Shown here: positions 1 to 7,226 of the stretch, in pieces
Layout of the letters: each line of letters begins with the position of its first letter
Numbering within the stretch: the stretch's first letter is position 1
DNA from: SZUA-592 sp041556555
GTDB taxonomy: Bacteria; Pseudomonadota; Gammaproteobacteria; Eutrophobiales; Eutrophobiaceae
DNA length: 11,689 nt
Direction: 5' to 3'
Assembly (NCBI GenBank): GCA_041556555.1
Contig: JBFFIE010000049.1
Location: 1-11,689, forward strand
Made by a program: the position numbers and the translations under genes
Notes under the pieces: model-generated
Database searches by the model: none
The model's input: the letters and a program-made list of their open reading frames with translations, nothing else
Told to the model about the DNA's origin: nothing

Positions 1-2427
1 AAGGCCATGGGGTTCCCGCTCCTGATGATCGATAAGGTTGAAGCGGACGATGTAATAGGAACACTTTCAGTACAGGCCGAAGCGGAAGGAATGGACGTTC
101 TGATTTCTTCCGGCGACAAGGATCTGGCGCAACTTGTCAATGACAACATCAAGATGATCAATACCATGAAGAATGTAGTAATTGATCGTAAAGGTGTTAT
201 TGAGAAATACGGAGTCACACCGGAACAGATCATCGACTATCTCACGCTTGTCGGTGATAGCGTTGATAATGTTCCGGGTGTACCAAAAGTTGGTCCGAAA
301 ACTGCCGCCAAGTGGCTTACAGAATACGGCAACCTGGATAACATCATCAAAAACGCCGCCGATATTAAAGGAAAGGTTGGTGAATATTTACGAGATTCCA
401 TTGATTCCCTGCCGCTATCAAAACAGCTGGTTACCTTGAAGTGTGATGTGCCTCTGGACTTTAGTCCTGATGACTTGCGGTGCGGCGAAGCAGACAAACC
501 GAAACTGACAGAAGAATACCGGCGCTGGGGTTTCAAGTCTCTGCTCAAGGAAATTAATCCCCCGGATGATGAAAAACAGAACAGCAAACAAACACCGACA
601 CAACAACCACAAGGTAATACTTGTGAATATGAAACCGTGTTTACGGCAAGCGAGCTGGAACTTTGGATTAAAAAACTCGAAGAAGCCGACCTGTTTGCCT
701 TCGACACAGAAACCACCAGCCTGAATTATTCAGAAGCTGAGATTGTCGGGCTCTCGTTTGCCGTAGATGAATTGAACGCTGCCTATGTCCCGCTGGCACA
801 TGACTATGACAATGCACCGAAGCAACTCGACCGAGATGCGACACTTAATAAGCTTAAGCCTCTGCTGGAAAGTAACATGCATCAAAAGCTCGGGCATCAT
901 CTCAAATATGATATGAACGTACTGGCCAATCACGGGATTCATCTGCAGGGTTGTCGGCATGACTCAATGCTCGAATCCTATGTCCTGAACAGTACCGCCA
1001 GCCGCCATGACATGGATAGCCTTGCTTTAAAATACCTTGAGAGACAGACCATTCATTTTGAAGACGTGGCGGGCAAGGGCTCAAAACAGTTGACCTTTAA
1101 TAAAGTGGACATCGAGACTGCGGCACCATACGCGGCGGAGGATGCCGAAGTAACGTTGCTGCTGCACCAGTACCTCTGGCCAAAACTGGAAAAAATTCCC
1201 GAGTTAAGGCGGGTTTATGAGGATATCGAGATTCCACTCATGCCCGTACTCTCACGCATGGAATGCCGAGGGGTTTTAATCGACAGGCAACTGCTGGCTA
1301 AACAGGGCAAGGAACTGAGGCTGCGGCTCAAGGATTTAGAGCAAGAGGTTTACGAACATGCCGGCAGGCCATTCAATATCGGTTCACCCAAGCAAATCCA
1401 GGAGATACTTTACGAGGATCTGAATCTGCCTGTCTTGGCCAAGACGCCAAAAGGACAGCCTTCTACCGCTGAATCCGTATTACAGGAACTGGCCATAGAA
1501 TATGAACTGCCCCACCTGATTCTTGAATATCGCTCCCTGAGCAAACTCATATCCACTTATATCGATCGCCTGCCGGAACAAATCAGCCAAAAAACCGGCC
1601 GCGTGCATACATCTTACCACCAGGCGGTCGCAGCCACGGGCCGGTTGTCATCCTCCGATCCCAATCTCCAGAACATTCCAATACGAAGTGAGGAAGGGCG
1701 TCGGATTCGTAAGGCCTTTGTCGCGCCAGACGGCATGGTCTTGCTGGCAGCAGATTATTCCCAGATCGAACTTCGAATCATGGCGCACCTGTCAGGGGAT
1801 GAGGGATTATTGTCCGCCTTCGAAAACGGTGAAGACATTCATAAGATGACGGCGGCCGAGGTATTTGATGTCGCACCGAGCAAAGTAAGTAAGGAGCAAC
1901 GACGTTCGGCCAAGGCGATTAATTTTGGCTTGATATACGGGATGTCGCCATTTGGCCTGGCAAAGCAGCTGAGTATTGATAGAGGCGAGGCCAAACAATA
2001 CGTTGATCGATATTTTGAGCGCTACCCGGGCGTCAAGGAATATATGGAGCAAACCCGAAAGCGGGCACGTAAGGTCGGCCATGTCGAAACTGTGTTCGGT
2101 CGCAGATTGTACCTGCCCGATATCAATGCGAAAAATGCCGCACGCAGGCAATATGCAGAGCGTACAGCTATTAACGCACCAATGCAGGGCACCGCCGCGG
2201 ATATCATTAAGCGCGCCATGATTTCAGTACACCAATGGCTAATGGATGAGGATCCCGGGGCAGAACTGATTATGCAGGTCCACGATGAGCTGGTGTTTGA
2301 GGTGAAGAAAAAGCAGGTTAAAAAGGTCTCGGAAAAAGTCCGGGAATTAATGATTGGCGCTGCCGATTTAAAAGTGCATCTGGAGGTCGATATTGGTAAC
2401 GGCAAGAACTGGGAAGAGGCACATTGA
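1..2427 (+). CDS. polA: DNA polymerase I (5' end outside window)
   Basis: Repair and replication polymerase that removes RNA primers and fills gaps. The reading frame is open from base 1, before the first in-window ATG at 7, and KAMG matches an internal stretch of E. coli Pol I, so about 100-120 N-terminal residues lie upstream. Numbering from that ATG, the 5'-nuclease part has VEADDVIG (residues 11-18) and SGDKD. The 3'-5' exonuclease acids are D233 and E235 (FDTET), D302 (LKYD), and Y375 with D379 (YAAED). The polymerase part has motif A D583 (DYSQIE), motif B R632, K636, F640 and Y644, and motif C H759-D760. From the proofreading domain onward these align with E. coli residues at a constant offset of 122, so no indels are apparent there and all three activities look intact. 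The motif B aromatic is Phe, as in E. coli. The C-terminus (KNWEEAH) matches the family end. Confidence 0.98.
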   Translation, partial: KAMGFPLLMIDKVEADDVIGTLSVQAEAEGMDVLISSGDKDLAQLVNDNIKMINTMKNVVIDRKGVIEKYGVTPEQIIDYLTLVGDSVDNVPGVPKVGPKTAAKWLTEYGNLDNIIKNAADIKGKVGEYLRDSIDSLPLSKQLVTLKCDVPLDFSPDDLRCGEADKPKLTEEYRRWGFKSLLKEINPPDDEKQNSKQTPTQQPQGNTCEYETVFTASELELWIKKLEEADLFAFDTETTSLNYSEAEIVGLSFAVDELNAAYVPLAHDYDNAPKQLDRDATLNKLKPLLESNMHQKLGHHLKYDMNVLANHGIHLQGCRHDSMLESYVLNSTASRHDMDSLALKYLERQTIHFEDVAGKGSKQLTFNKVDIETAAPYAAEDAEVTLLLHQYLWPKLEKIPELRRVYEDIEIPLMPVLSRMECRGVLIDRQLLAKQGKELRLRLKDLEQEVYEHAGRPFNIGSPKQIQEILYEDLNLPVLAKTPKGQPSTAESVLQELAIEYELPHLILEYRSLSKLISTYIDRLPEQISQKTGRVHTSYHQAVAATGRLSSSDPNLQNIPIRSEEGRRIRKAFVAPDGMVLLAADYSQIELRIMAHLSGDEGLLSAFENGEDIHKMTAAEVFDVAPSKVSKEQRRSAKAINFGLIYGMSPFGLAKQLSIDRGEAKQYVDRYFERYPGVKEYMEQTRKRARKVGHVETVFGRRLYLPDINAKNAARRQYAERTAINAPMQGTAADIIKRAMISVHQWLMDEDPGAELIMQVHDELVFEVKKKQVKKVSEKVRELMIGAADLKVHLEVDIGNGKNWEEAH

Positions 2428-2580
2428 GTGTCGGTATGAGAAGTGAGGGTAAGAAGGTTTTTAAAACTGGAAATCCTTGCTAATATCTGACTGTATAGCC
2501 ATAACGCCAAAGATATATACCAATACAAATAAGGCCAAAACCCTGCGTTTGCTTGTCAGTAACCCGGTTTCCTGACCCTC

Positions 2581-3333
2581 ATGTTATTAATCCCTGCAAT
2601 TGATCTGAAAAACGGCCGCTGCGTCCGTCTGCGTCAGGGACGCATGGATGAGGAAACGGTCTACAGCGAAGACCCCGTCAAGATCGCCAAACGCTGGGTG
2701 GATGCTGGCGCCCGGCGACTTCATATCGTTGACCTGGACGGCGCTATTGCCGGGAAACCGGAAAATGCCGATATTATTCACGACATTGCAGAAAGCTTTC
2801 CGAAAATTCCCATTCAGGTCGGCGGCGGGATCCGTGATGAAGACACCATCCAGACATATCTCGATGTCGGGGTCAGTTATGTCATTGTCGGGACCAAGGC
2901 CGTGACCACTCCTCATTTCGTATCGGATATCTGCCTGGAATTTCCCGGTCATATCATTGTGGGTCTGGATGCTAAAAACGGTAAACTTGCGACCAATGGC
3001 TGGTCCAAGCTCTCTCATCACGGCGCAATTGATATGGCAAAACGTTTCGAAGATGAGGGCGTAGCCGCCATCATTTTCACAGACATTGGCCGCGACGGTA
3101 TGATGAACAATATTAACATTGATGCAACGCTTGAGCTTTGCAGGGAAATCACTATTCCAGTCATTGCCTCCGGCGGTATAACCAATATTGATGACATTCG
3201 CGATCTCTGTAAGGTGGCAGAGGAAGGCATCGCCGGTGCAATAACCGGCCGCGCTATCTATGAAGGAACCCTGAATTTTGCCGAAGCGCAAAAACTTGCA
3301 GACGAACTCTGCTCATACACTCCACAGTTCTAG
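2581..3333 (+). CDS. hisA: ProFAR isomerase HisA
   Basis: Cytoplasmic phosphoribosylformimino-5-aminoimidazole carboxamide ribotide isomerase, the Amadori step of histidine synthesis that makes the substrate of HisF. The 250 residues are the usual length for this (beta-alpha)8 barrel. The catalytic aspartates are D8 (PAIDL) and D130 (GLDAK). Phosphate-binding segments are GGGIR (81-85) and IASGGI in the C-terminal half, with IGRDGM between them. The start fits the family N-terminus (MLLIPAIDLKNG). No Shine-Dalgarno sequence is visible before it; the preceding bases are pyrimidine-rich. It follows polA after 153 bases, so it probably has its own promoter. A weak candidate is TTGCTA at 2477 with CATAAC at 2500, four of six matches each. 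hisB and hisH, which often precede hisA, are not here. Confidence 0.97.
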   Translation: MLLIPAIDLKNGRCVRLRQGRMDEETVYSEDPVKIAKRWVDAGARRLHIVDLDGAIAGKPENADIIHDIAESFPKIPIQVGGGIRDEDTIQTYLDVGVSYVIVGTKAVTTPHFVSDICLEFPGHIIVGLDAKNGKLATNGWSKLSHHGAIDMAKRFEDEGVAAIIFTDIGRDGMMNNINIDATLELCREITIPVIASGGITNIDDIRDLCKVAEEGIAGAITGRAIYEGTLNFAEAQKLADELCSYTPQF

Positions 3334-3336
3334 AAC

Positions 3337-4104
3337 ATGTCCCTCGCCAAACGAATCATCCCTTGCCTGGATGTCGATGCAGGCCGGGTAGTCAAAGGTA
3401 TTCAGTTTGTGGATATCCGTGATGCCGGCGATCCCGTTGAGGTAGCAAGACGCTATGACCAGCAGGGTGCAGATGAAATCACTTTTCTCGATATCACCGC
3501 CAGCAGTGATGATCGGGAAACCATGGTTCATGTGGTTGAATCGGTCGCGGCAGAAGTATTCATTCCTCTTACCGTGGGTGGTGGTATCCGGACCCTGGAT
3601 GACATTCGCAAAATGCTGAAGGCCGGAGCAGACAAAGTCAGTATCAATACAGCTGCTGTTCGGCAGCCGGAATTTATTAACTCGGCTGCTGACCGTTTCG
3701 GCTCACAATGCATTGTCGTCGCCATAGATGCCAAACAATCCAGTAATACGCCTTCCGGCTGGGAAGTCTATACTCACGGTGGTCGTAACCCCACCGGTAT
3801 CGATGCAGTAGAGTGGGCGCGGGAAATGTGCGAACGTGGCGCCGGTGAAATACTCTTGACCAGCATGGACCGGGACGGCACCCGGAATGGTTTTGACCTG
3901 GGCCTGACCCGCGCTGTCAGTGAGGCCGTGAGTATCCCGGTCATCGCTTCGGGAGGGGTAGGCACTCTGGAACATCTGGCAGAGGGTATAATGGAAGGCA
4001 GGGCTGATGCTGTCCTTGCCGCCAGTATCTTTCACTTCGGGGAGCACACCGTTGGTGAGGCCAAGGCATTGCTAGAACAACATCACATTGAAGTCAGGCG
4101 CTGA
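3337..4104 (+). CDS. hisF: Imidazole glycerol phosphate synthase cyclase subunit HisF
   Basis: Cyclase half of imidazole glycerol phosphate synthase. It uses ammonia delivered by the glutaminase HisH to turn PRFAR into imidazole glycerol phosphate and AICAR. The 255-residue (beta-alpha)8 barrel starts with AKRIIPCLDV. The catalytic acids are D12 (PCLD) and D131 (AIDAK), equivalent to D11 and D130 of the Thermotoga enzyme with one extra N-terminal residue. Phosphate-binding loops are GGGIR and IASGG. The start lies three bases after the hisA stop and has no clear Shine-Dalgarno sequence, so translational coupling to hisA is likely. Its partner hisH is not in the window and must be encoded elsewhere. 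Confidence 0.97.
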   Translation: MSLAKRIIPCLDVDAGRVVKGIQFVDIRDAGDPVEVARRYDQQGADEITFLDITASSDDRETMVHVVESVAAEVFIPLTVGGGIRTLDDIRKMLKAGADKVSINTAAVRQPEFINSAADRFGSQCIVVAIDAKQSSNTPSGWEVYTHGGRNPTGIDAVEWAREMCERGAGEILLTSMDRDGTRNGFDLGLTRAVSEAVSIPVIASGGVGTLEHLAEGIMEGRADAVLAASIFHFGEHTVGEAKALLEQHHIEVRR

Positions 4105-4109
4105 AAATC

Positions 4110-4508
4110 ATGACAGATAAAGTGACACCCCGTTGGCTCGATGAGGTACAGTGGAATATAGATGGTCTGATCACGGCAATAGCCCAGGATGCAGACAGCG
4201 GTGAGGTGTTGTCTCTGGCCTGGATGAACCGCGAAGCCTTGCAGCAAACTGTCACCACAGGGTTTGCGGTTTACTGGTCCAGGTCCCGCCAACGCCTCTG
4301 GAAAAAAGGGGAGGAATCGGGCCACACCCAAAAAGTCTTATCAGTCTATCTGGATTGTGACCGGGATGCGGTTTTGTTGAGCGTCCAGCAAACCGGGGGC
4401 ATCACATGTCACACCGGCAGGAGAAGCTGTTTTTATTTCAAGCTCGAGAATGATGCCTGGGTTGAAAATAGTCCGGTTATCAAATCGCCTGATCAAATCT
4501 ACAAATAA
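4110..4508 (+). CDS. hisI: Phosphoribosyl-AMP cyclohydrolase HisI
   Basis: Zinc- and magnesium-dependent hydrolase that opens the adenine ring of PR-AMP, the third step of histidine synthesis. The 132 residues include SLAWMN near residue 36 and the metal cluster DCDRD: D82, C83, D84 and D86. GGITCHTGRRSC supplies C100 and C107. Together these give the three zinc cysteines and the magnesium aspartates known for this family. It stands alone, without the fused HisE domain of enteric HisIE. It starts five bases after hisF, so it is in the same transcript. The Shine-Dalgarno sequence is weak. Confidence 0.97.
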   Translation: MTDKVTPRWLDEVQWNIDGLITAIAQDADSGEVLSLAWMNREALQQTVTTGFAVYWSRSRQRLWKKGEESGHTQKVLSVYLDCDRDAVLLSVQQTGGITCHTGRRSCFYFKLENDAWVENSPVIKSPDQIYK

Positions 4509-4534
4509 TCTATGATCACTATAGAGTTCACACC

Positions 4535-4849
4535 ATGGATATATTAAACCAACTGTCCGACACGCTGGAGCAACGCAAGACAGCGGATCCTGAGACATCC
4601 TATGTCGCAAGCCTTTATGCGAAGGGACCCGGCGCCGTTTTAAAAAAAATTGGTGAAGAGGCGACAGAACTGGTATTGGCTGCAAATTCAGGGGTGAAAG
4701 AGGATATAATTCATGAAACTGCTGATCTCTGGTTCCATACCCTGGTCATGCTGTCACAGCACGATTTGGGGCATCAAGAAGTGCTGGGAGAATTGAAACG
4801 ACGTTTCGGCCAGCCCGGCATTGAAGAGAAGGCCAGACGTAAGCGCTAA
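4535..4849 (+). CDS. hisE: Phosphoribosyl-ATP pyrophosphatase HisE
   Basis: Hydrolyses PR-ATP to PR-AMP and pyrophosphate, the second step of histidine synthesis, and feeds HisI encoded just upstream. It is an all-alpha MazG-like protein of 104 residues, the standard length for stand-alone HisE. The magnesium-binding EExxE motif is E41, E42 and E45 (KIGEEATE), followed by ExxD with E61 and D64 (HETADLW). It starts 26 bases after hisI. Only a weak purine stretch (TAGAG) sits upstream of the ATG. The separate hisI-hisE arrangement leading into tatA is common in non-enteric proteobacteria. Confidence 0.97.
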   Translation: MDILNQLSDTLEQRKTADPETSYVASLYAKGPGAVLKKIGEEATELVLAANSGVKEDIIHETADLWFHTLVMLSQHDLGHQEVLGELKRRFGQPGIEEKARRKR

Positions 4850-4859
4850 ACTAACAGTC

Positions 4860-4864
4860 CGGGA
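4860..4864 (+). promoter_or_regulatory. Ribosome binding site of tatA
   Basis: GGGAG lies eight bases before the tatA ATG. It is the clearest Shine-Dalgarno sequence in the his-tat block, where hisA, hisF and tatB have none that I can see. This fits the high TatA copy number needed relative to TatB and TatC, though that link is inference. Confidence 0.6.
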
Positions 4865-4872
4865 GACTAATT

Positions 4873-5109
4873 ATGGGTCGTTTTAGCATCTGGGAATTAT
4901 TGATCGTTCTGGTGATCATCATCTTGTTGTTTGGTACCAAAAAACTGCGAAATATAGGCGGCGACCTGGGCGGGGCCTTGAAGAGTTTCAAAAAAGCCCT
5001 GAAAGAAGAAGATAAAAACCCAGAAACTGAAAACAGTCCGGAATCATCCGGCAATGTTATTAACGGGAATCAGGAAAATACCACTACGAAAAACGAGAAA
5101 GAAACCTGA
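4873..5109 (+). CDS. tatA: Twin-arginine translocase subunit TatA
   Basis: Pore-forming or membrane-weakening subunit of the Tat system, which exports folded proteins across the inner membrane. The 78 residues have a short periplasmic N-terminus, one membrane helix (about 6-20), the conserved F20-G21 hinge (LLFGTKKL), an amphipathic helix (about 22-44), and an acidic, Asn/Thr-rich disordered tail. Position 8 is Glu where E. coli TatA has Gln. This residue is the polar one within the membrane helix and varies in the family. It lies 23 bases after hisE and opens the tatABC cluster. Confidence 0.96.
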   Translation: MGRFSIWELLIVLVIIILLFGTKKLRNIGGDLGGALKSFKKALKEEDKNPETENSPESSGNVINGNQENTTTKNEKET

Positions 5110-5158
5110 TCCACCTCGCAAACACTGAGATTCTTTAATCAACTGCTGTATTGGTTTT

Positions 5159-5431
5159 ATGTTCGATATCGGCTTTTGGGAACTGATCCTTATTGGCATC
5201 GTCGGCTTGTTAGTTATTGGCCCGGACAAACTGCCAGAGGTGTCTAGAAACCTGGGGCGCTGGATAGGGAAAACCCGCCGTTTTATTAACCAGACCCGCC
5301 GAGAACTGGAACAGGAACTTGGCAATCCCACTGATTACCATAAAAACCTCACGGACCTGGATGAATTGATGAGAGATGCACCTGACCAGGACCCGGATTA
5401 TAAGAAAAAAGATCGCGACGAGGAACATTAA
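5159..5431 (+). CDS. tatB: Sec-independent translocase subunit TatB
   Basis: Partner of TatC in the twin-arginine signal-peptide receptor complex. The 90 residues begin with MFDIGFWEL, typical of TatB, with E8 in the membrane helix (about 5-20) and the G21-P22 hinge followed by DKLPEVSR. A long charged amphipathic helix follows, then a hydrophilic tail of about 35 residues, shorter than in E. coli TatB. The FDIGFWEL start and the GPxxLP hinge separate it from TatA. It begins 49 bases after tatA with no evident Shine-Dalgarno sequence. Confidence 0.95.
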   Translation: MFDIGFWELILIGIVGLLVIGPDKLPEVSRNLGRWIGKTRRFINQTRRELEQELGNPTDYHKNLTDLDELMRDAPDQDPDYKKKDRDEEH

Positions 5432-5433
5432 GC

Positions 5434-6192
5434 TTGCCTCGTCACGGACCTGAAAAAAATGATCACCAAGTCCGGGCAAACTCTCTGGTTTCACATCTAA
5501 GAGAATTGCGGCAACGACTATTATATGCCCTTGCCGGGCTCTTGATAATTTTTATCATTTTAAGCCCATTTGCCAGTCAGATTTATTCGCTGGTTGCCAC
5601 ACCTCTCATCAACCATTTGCTGCCGGGAAACCAGATGATTGCTACAGAAGTAGCTTCAACCTTCCTTGTGCCAATAAAACTCTGTTTCTACCTGTCAATA
5701 CTCATCTCCATGCCCTATTTGCTATATCATGCCTGGGCGTTTATTGCGCCCGGCCTGTATGAAACAGAACGCCGTTTTGCCCTGCCATTGCTGATCATCA
5801 GTATCTTGCTGTTCTATGCAGGCATTGCGTTTGCCTTTTTTGCCGTCTTTCCCTTGTTATTTGCGTTTTTTACTTCAGTTGCCCCCGAAGGTGTTGCAGT
5901 TATGACAGATATCAGTCGTTATCTGGACTTCATAATGAAATTATTTTTTGCGTTCGGACTGGCATTTGAAGTACCGATTATTACGATCATGCTGATTCGC
6001 ACCGACATCATCTCAATTAAAACACTTAGAAAAGGCCGACCATATATTATCCTTGGCGCGTTCGTGATTGGCATGTTTTTAACGCCGCCAGACGTAGTGT
6101 CCCAGCTGCTACTGGCTTTGCCTCTCTGGCTATTATTCGAAATCGGCCTTTTTCTTGGCCGTTATTTTGGCAATGAAGCTAAAGGCAAATGA
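5434..6192 (+). CDS. tatC: Twin-arginine translocase subunit TatC (TTG start)
   Basis: Polytopic inner-membrane core of the Tat translocase that recognises the twin-arginine signal peptide. The 252 residues contain six membrane helices (about 30-48, 78-100, 116-136, 165-188, 203-217 and 221-241). Key acids align with E. coli TatC at a constant offset of nine: E24 (SHLRELR), E112 (GLYETERR), E179 (AFEVP) and D220 (TPPD). The start must be TTG at 5434. The frame has a stop at 5401, no ATG or GTG occurs between that stop and the conserved SHLRELR, and GAGGA lies shortly upstream inside the tatB end. The start is two bases after the tatB stop, so translation is probably coupled. Confidence 0.96.
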   Translation: MPRHGPEKNDHQVRANSLVSHLRELRQRLLYALAGLLIIFIILSPFASQIYSLVATPLINHLLPGNQMIATEVASTFLVPIKLCFYLSILISMPYLLYHAWAFIAPGLYETERRFALPLLIISILLFYAGIAFAFFAVFPLLFAFFTSVAPEGVAVMTDISRYLDFIMKLFFAFGLAFEVPIITIMLIRTDIISIKTLRKGRPYIILGAFVIGMFLTPPDVVSQLLLALPLWLLFEIGLFLGRYFGNEAKGK

Positions 6193-6207
6193 ACACTTGA
6201 ATCGTAA

Positions 6208-6666
6208 TCAGGATTGTTCCCAAGGCAGATTATGAAATCGCCAGCCGTTGATTGTATTACGATGGTTTTTACTATCACGATCTCCTTCAAAACCTTCATC
6301 AACATTGTAAACCGTTTTAAATCCATCTATTAGTAATGCCTCAGCGGCCTCTTTCGATCGTTTTCCGCTTCGACAAATTGTTAATATCGGTAACGATTCA
6401 ATGCCTTCCGTTTTACCAGCCCGCCTGGCAATGGCCTCGCGCGCCTGTTTGACAAAATCAGTATTTATTTCCCAGTCTGGTGCTTCCTTCCAGGGCACAT
6501 GAATTGCATCCAGCGGATGTCCAACATATTGATATTCTATCGTGGTCCTGACATCGACCAGCATGGCGTCCTGATTGGATTGCAGGATCTCCCATGCTTC
6601 TGGTGGGGTAATATCTTTCACTGTGGAATTGGTCATGGTGCTTTGATACTGATGTAGCCTGAACAT
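6208..6666 (-). CDS. Single-domain rhodanese-like sulfurtransferase
   Basis: A 152-residue protein with one rhodanese domain, expected to carry persulfide sulfur on its active-site cysteine and pass it to an acceptor. Visible are LVDVRT (36-41), VGHPLDAIHVPW (48-59) and the active-site loop C98-RSGKRS, whose six-residue size suits sulfur rather than arsenate or phosphate. The C-terminus NGWRFHNLPWEQS is a hallmark I associate with a proteobacterial rhodanese subfamily. No signal peptide or membrane helix is seen, so it is cytoplasmic. The ATG at 6666 is preferred because AGGTG lies about eight bases upstream; an alternative ATG ends at 6636, ten codons in. It ends 15 bases from tatC, convergently, and is divergent from the ArsR regulator, a pairing that suggests control by it. 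The physiological acceptor is unknown. Confidence 0.9.
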   Translation of the reverse strand: MFRLHQYQSTMTNSTVKDITPPEAWEILQSNQDAMLVDVRTTIEYQYVGHPLDAIHVPWKEAPDWEINTDFVKQAREAIARRAGKTEGIESLPILTICRSGKRSKEAAEALLIDGFKTVYNVDEGFEGDRDSKNHRNTINGWRFHNLPWEQS

Positions 6667-6739
6667 CCAGCATACACCTAATCCTTTTCTTTAAAAAATA
6701 TCATGGCGAGAAGTGAAAGTTGTTTTTTATATTATTAGA

Positions 6740-6769
6740 TTGATATATCATTATTTATATATGTTTTAT
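6740..6769 (+). promoter_or_regulatory. Candidate promoter and ArsR operator
   Basis: The rhodanese-arsR gap is very A/T-rich. TGATATATCA at 6741-6750 is a perfect 10-base palindrome. It overlaps TTGATA (6740-6745), a five-of-six match to a -35 box, with TTTTAT (6764-6769) 18 bases downstream as a weak -10 for arsR. ATATAT occurs at 6743-6748 and again at 6757-6762. A palindrome inside the promoter is where a self-repressing ArsR dimer would be expected to bind. The palindrome is seen; its role as operator and the promoter assignment are inference. A/T-rich sequence produces such matches easily. Confidence 0.35.
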
Positions 6770-6785
6770 CAGGATTTACCGGATT

Positions 6786-7118
6786 ATGAGTGCAGCAGCT
6801 AAAAAGATGACTGATCCCCGGGACCGGCTATTACCTTTCGAGGACCTTAAGGTCGCAGCTGAATGGCTGAAATGTGCAGCACATCCGCACCGGCTCAGGA
6901 TCATAGAAATACTGTTACAAGGCGAATTTACGGTAGATGCTATTGCCAGCCTGAGCAAGCTTTCCCAGCCCGCAACCAGTGGACACCTTCGCCTTATGGA
7001 GGCCAAAGGACTGTTGGTCAGTGAACGTTCCGGCAGGACTGTTTATTATTCTGTTGCCGAGCCCAAGCTCAAGGACATCCTGGAGTGCGTCCGCAGCGGC
7101 ATCAAACACAAGAAATAA
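6786..7118 (+). CDS. ArsR/SmtB-family winged-helix regulator
   Basis: A 110-residue transcriptional repressor-like protein. The winged-helix core runs from about residue 20 to 92: AAHPHRLRIIEIL (31-43), the recognition helix region LSQPATSGHLRLM (59-71), and the wing SERSGRTVYYSV (79-90). It has only two cysteines, C30 at the end of the helix before HPHRLR and C101 in the C-terminal helix (ILECVRSG). No CxC metal motif of the classical ArsR type is present. Cysteine pairs between N- and C-terminal helices occur in persulfide/redox sensors such as BigR and SqrR, though there the first cysteine lies in a different local context. The divergent rhodanese supports a sulfur or redox signal. The start at 6786 has only a distant AGGA (6771); M8 is an alternative start. 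Confidence 0.88.
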   Translation: MSAAAKKMTDPRDRLLPFEDLKVAAEWLKCAAHPHRLRIIEILLQGEFTVDAIASLSKLSQPATSGHLRLMEAKGLLVSERSGRTVYYSVAEPKLKDILECVRSGIKHKK

Positions 7119-7212
7119 TGCCCGCCAGTTACCCGCAGCTCTGAAATTGTCATTATCCCTGTAGTTGTGGTGGAATAACGGATTTACTGGCCTGGTTGAT
7201 ATTCACTTTTTT

Positions 7213-7218
7213 GAGGAG
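7213..7218 (+). promoter_or_regulatory. Ribosome binding site of ilvE
   Basis: GAGGAG lies eight bases before the ATG at 7227. It is a strong Shine-Dalgarno sequence and fixes the start of the aminotransferase. The 108 bases after arsR hold nothing else I can identify, including no convincing terminator hairpin, so read-through from arsR is possible. Confidence 0.7.
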
Positions 7219-7226
7219 ACCTTGGG

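Noticed and set aside
2022..2528. 168-codon antisense frame over the polA 3' end
   Set aside because: It mirrors the conserved polymerase motif region, its product is low-complexity and Ser/Thr-rich, and nothing suggests independent coding.
2587..3291. Long open frame of 234 codons antisense to hisA
   Set aside because: It lies wholly within hisA, which has all its catalytic residues. The antisense product shows no recognisable motif and has no upstream ribosome binding site.
4641..4648. Run of A residues in hisE as a programmed slippage site
   Set aside because: The run falls in Lys-Lys codons of an intact, standard-length HisE with all motifs in frame, so no frameshift needs explaining.
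6193..6215. Possible terminator hairpin between tatC and the rhodanese gene (AATC/GATT)
   Set aside because: The stem is only four base pairs with no T-tract on either strand.
7119..7226. Promoter or terminator in the arsR-ilvE gap
   Set aside because: TTGTCA at 7147 has no acceptable -10 at a normal spacing, and no stable hairpin is visible. Only the ilvE ribosome binding site is supported.
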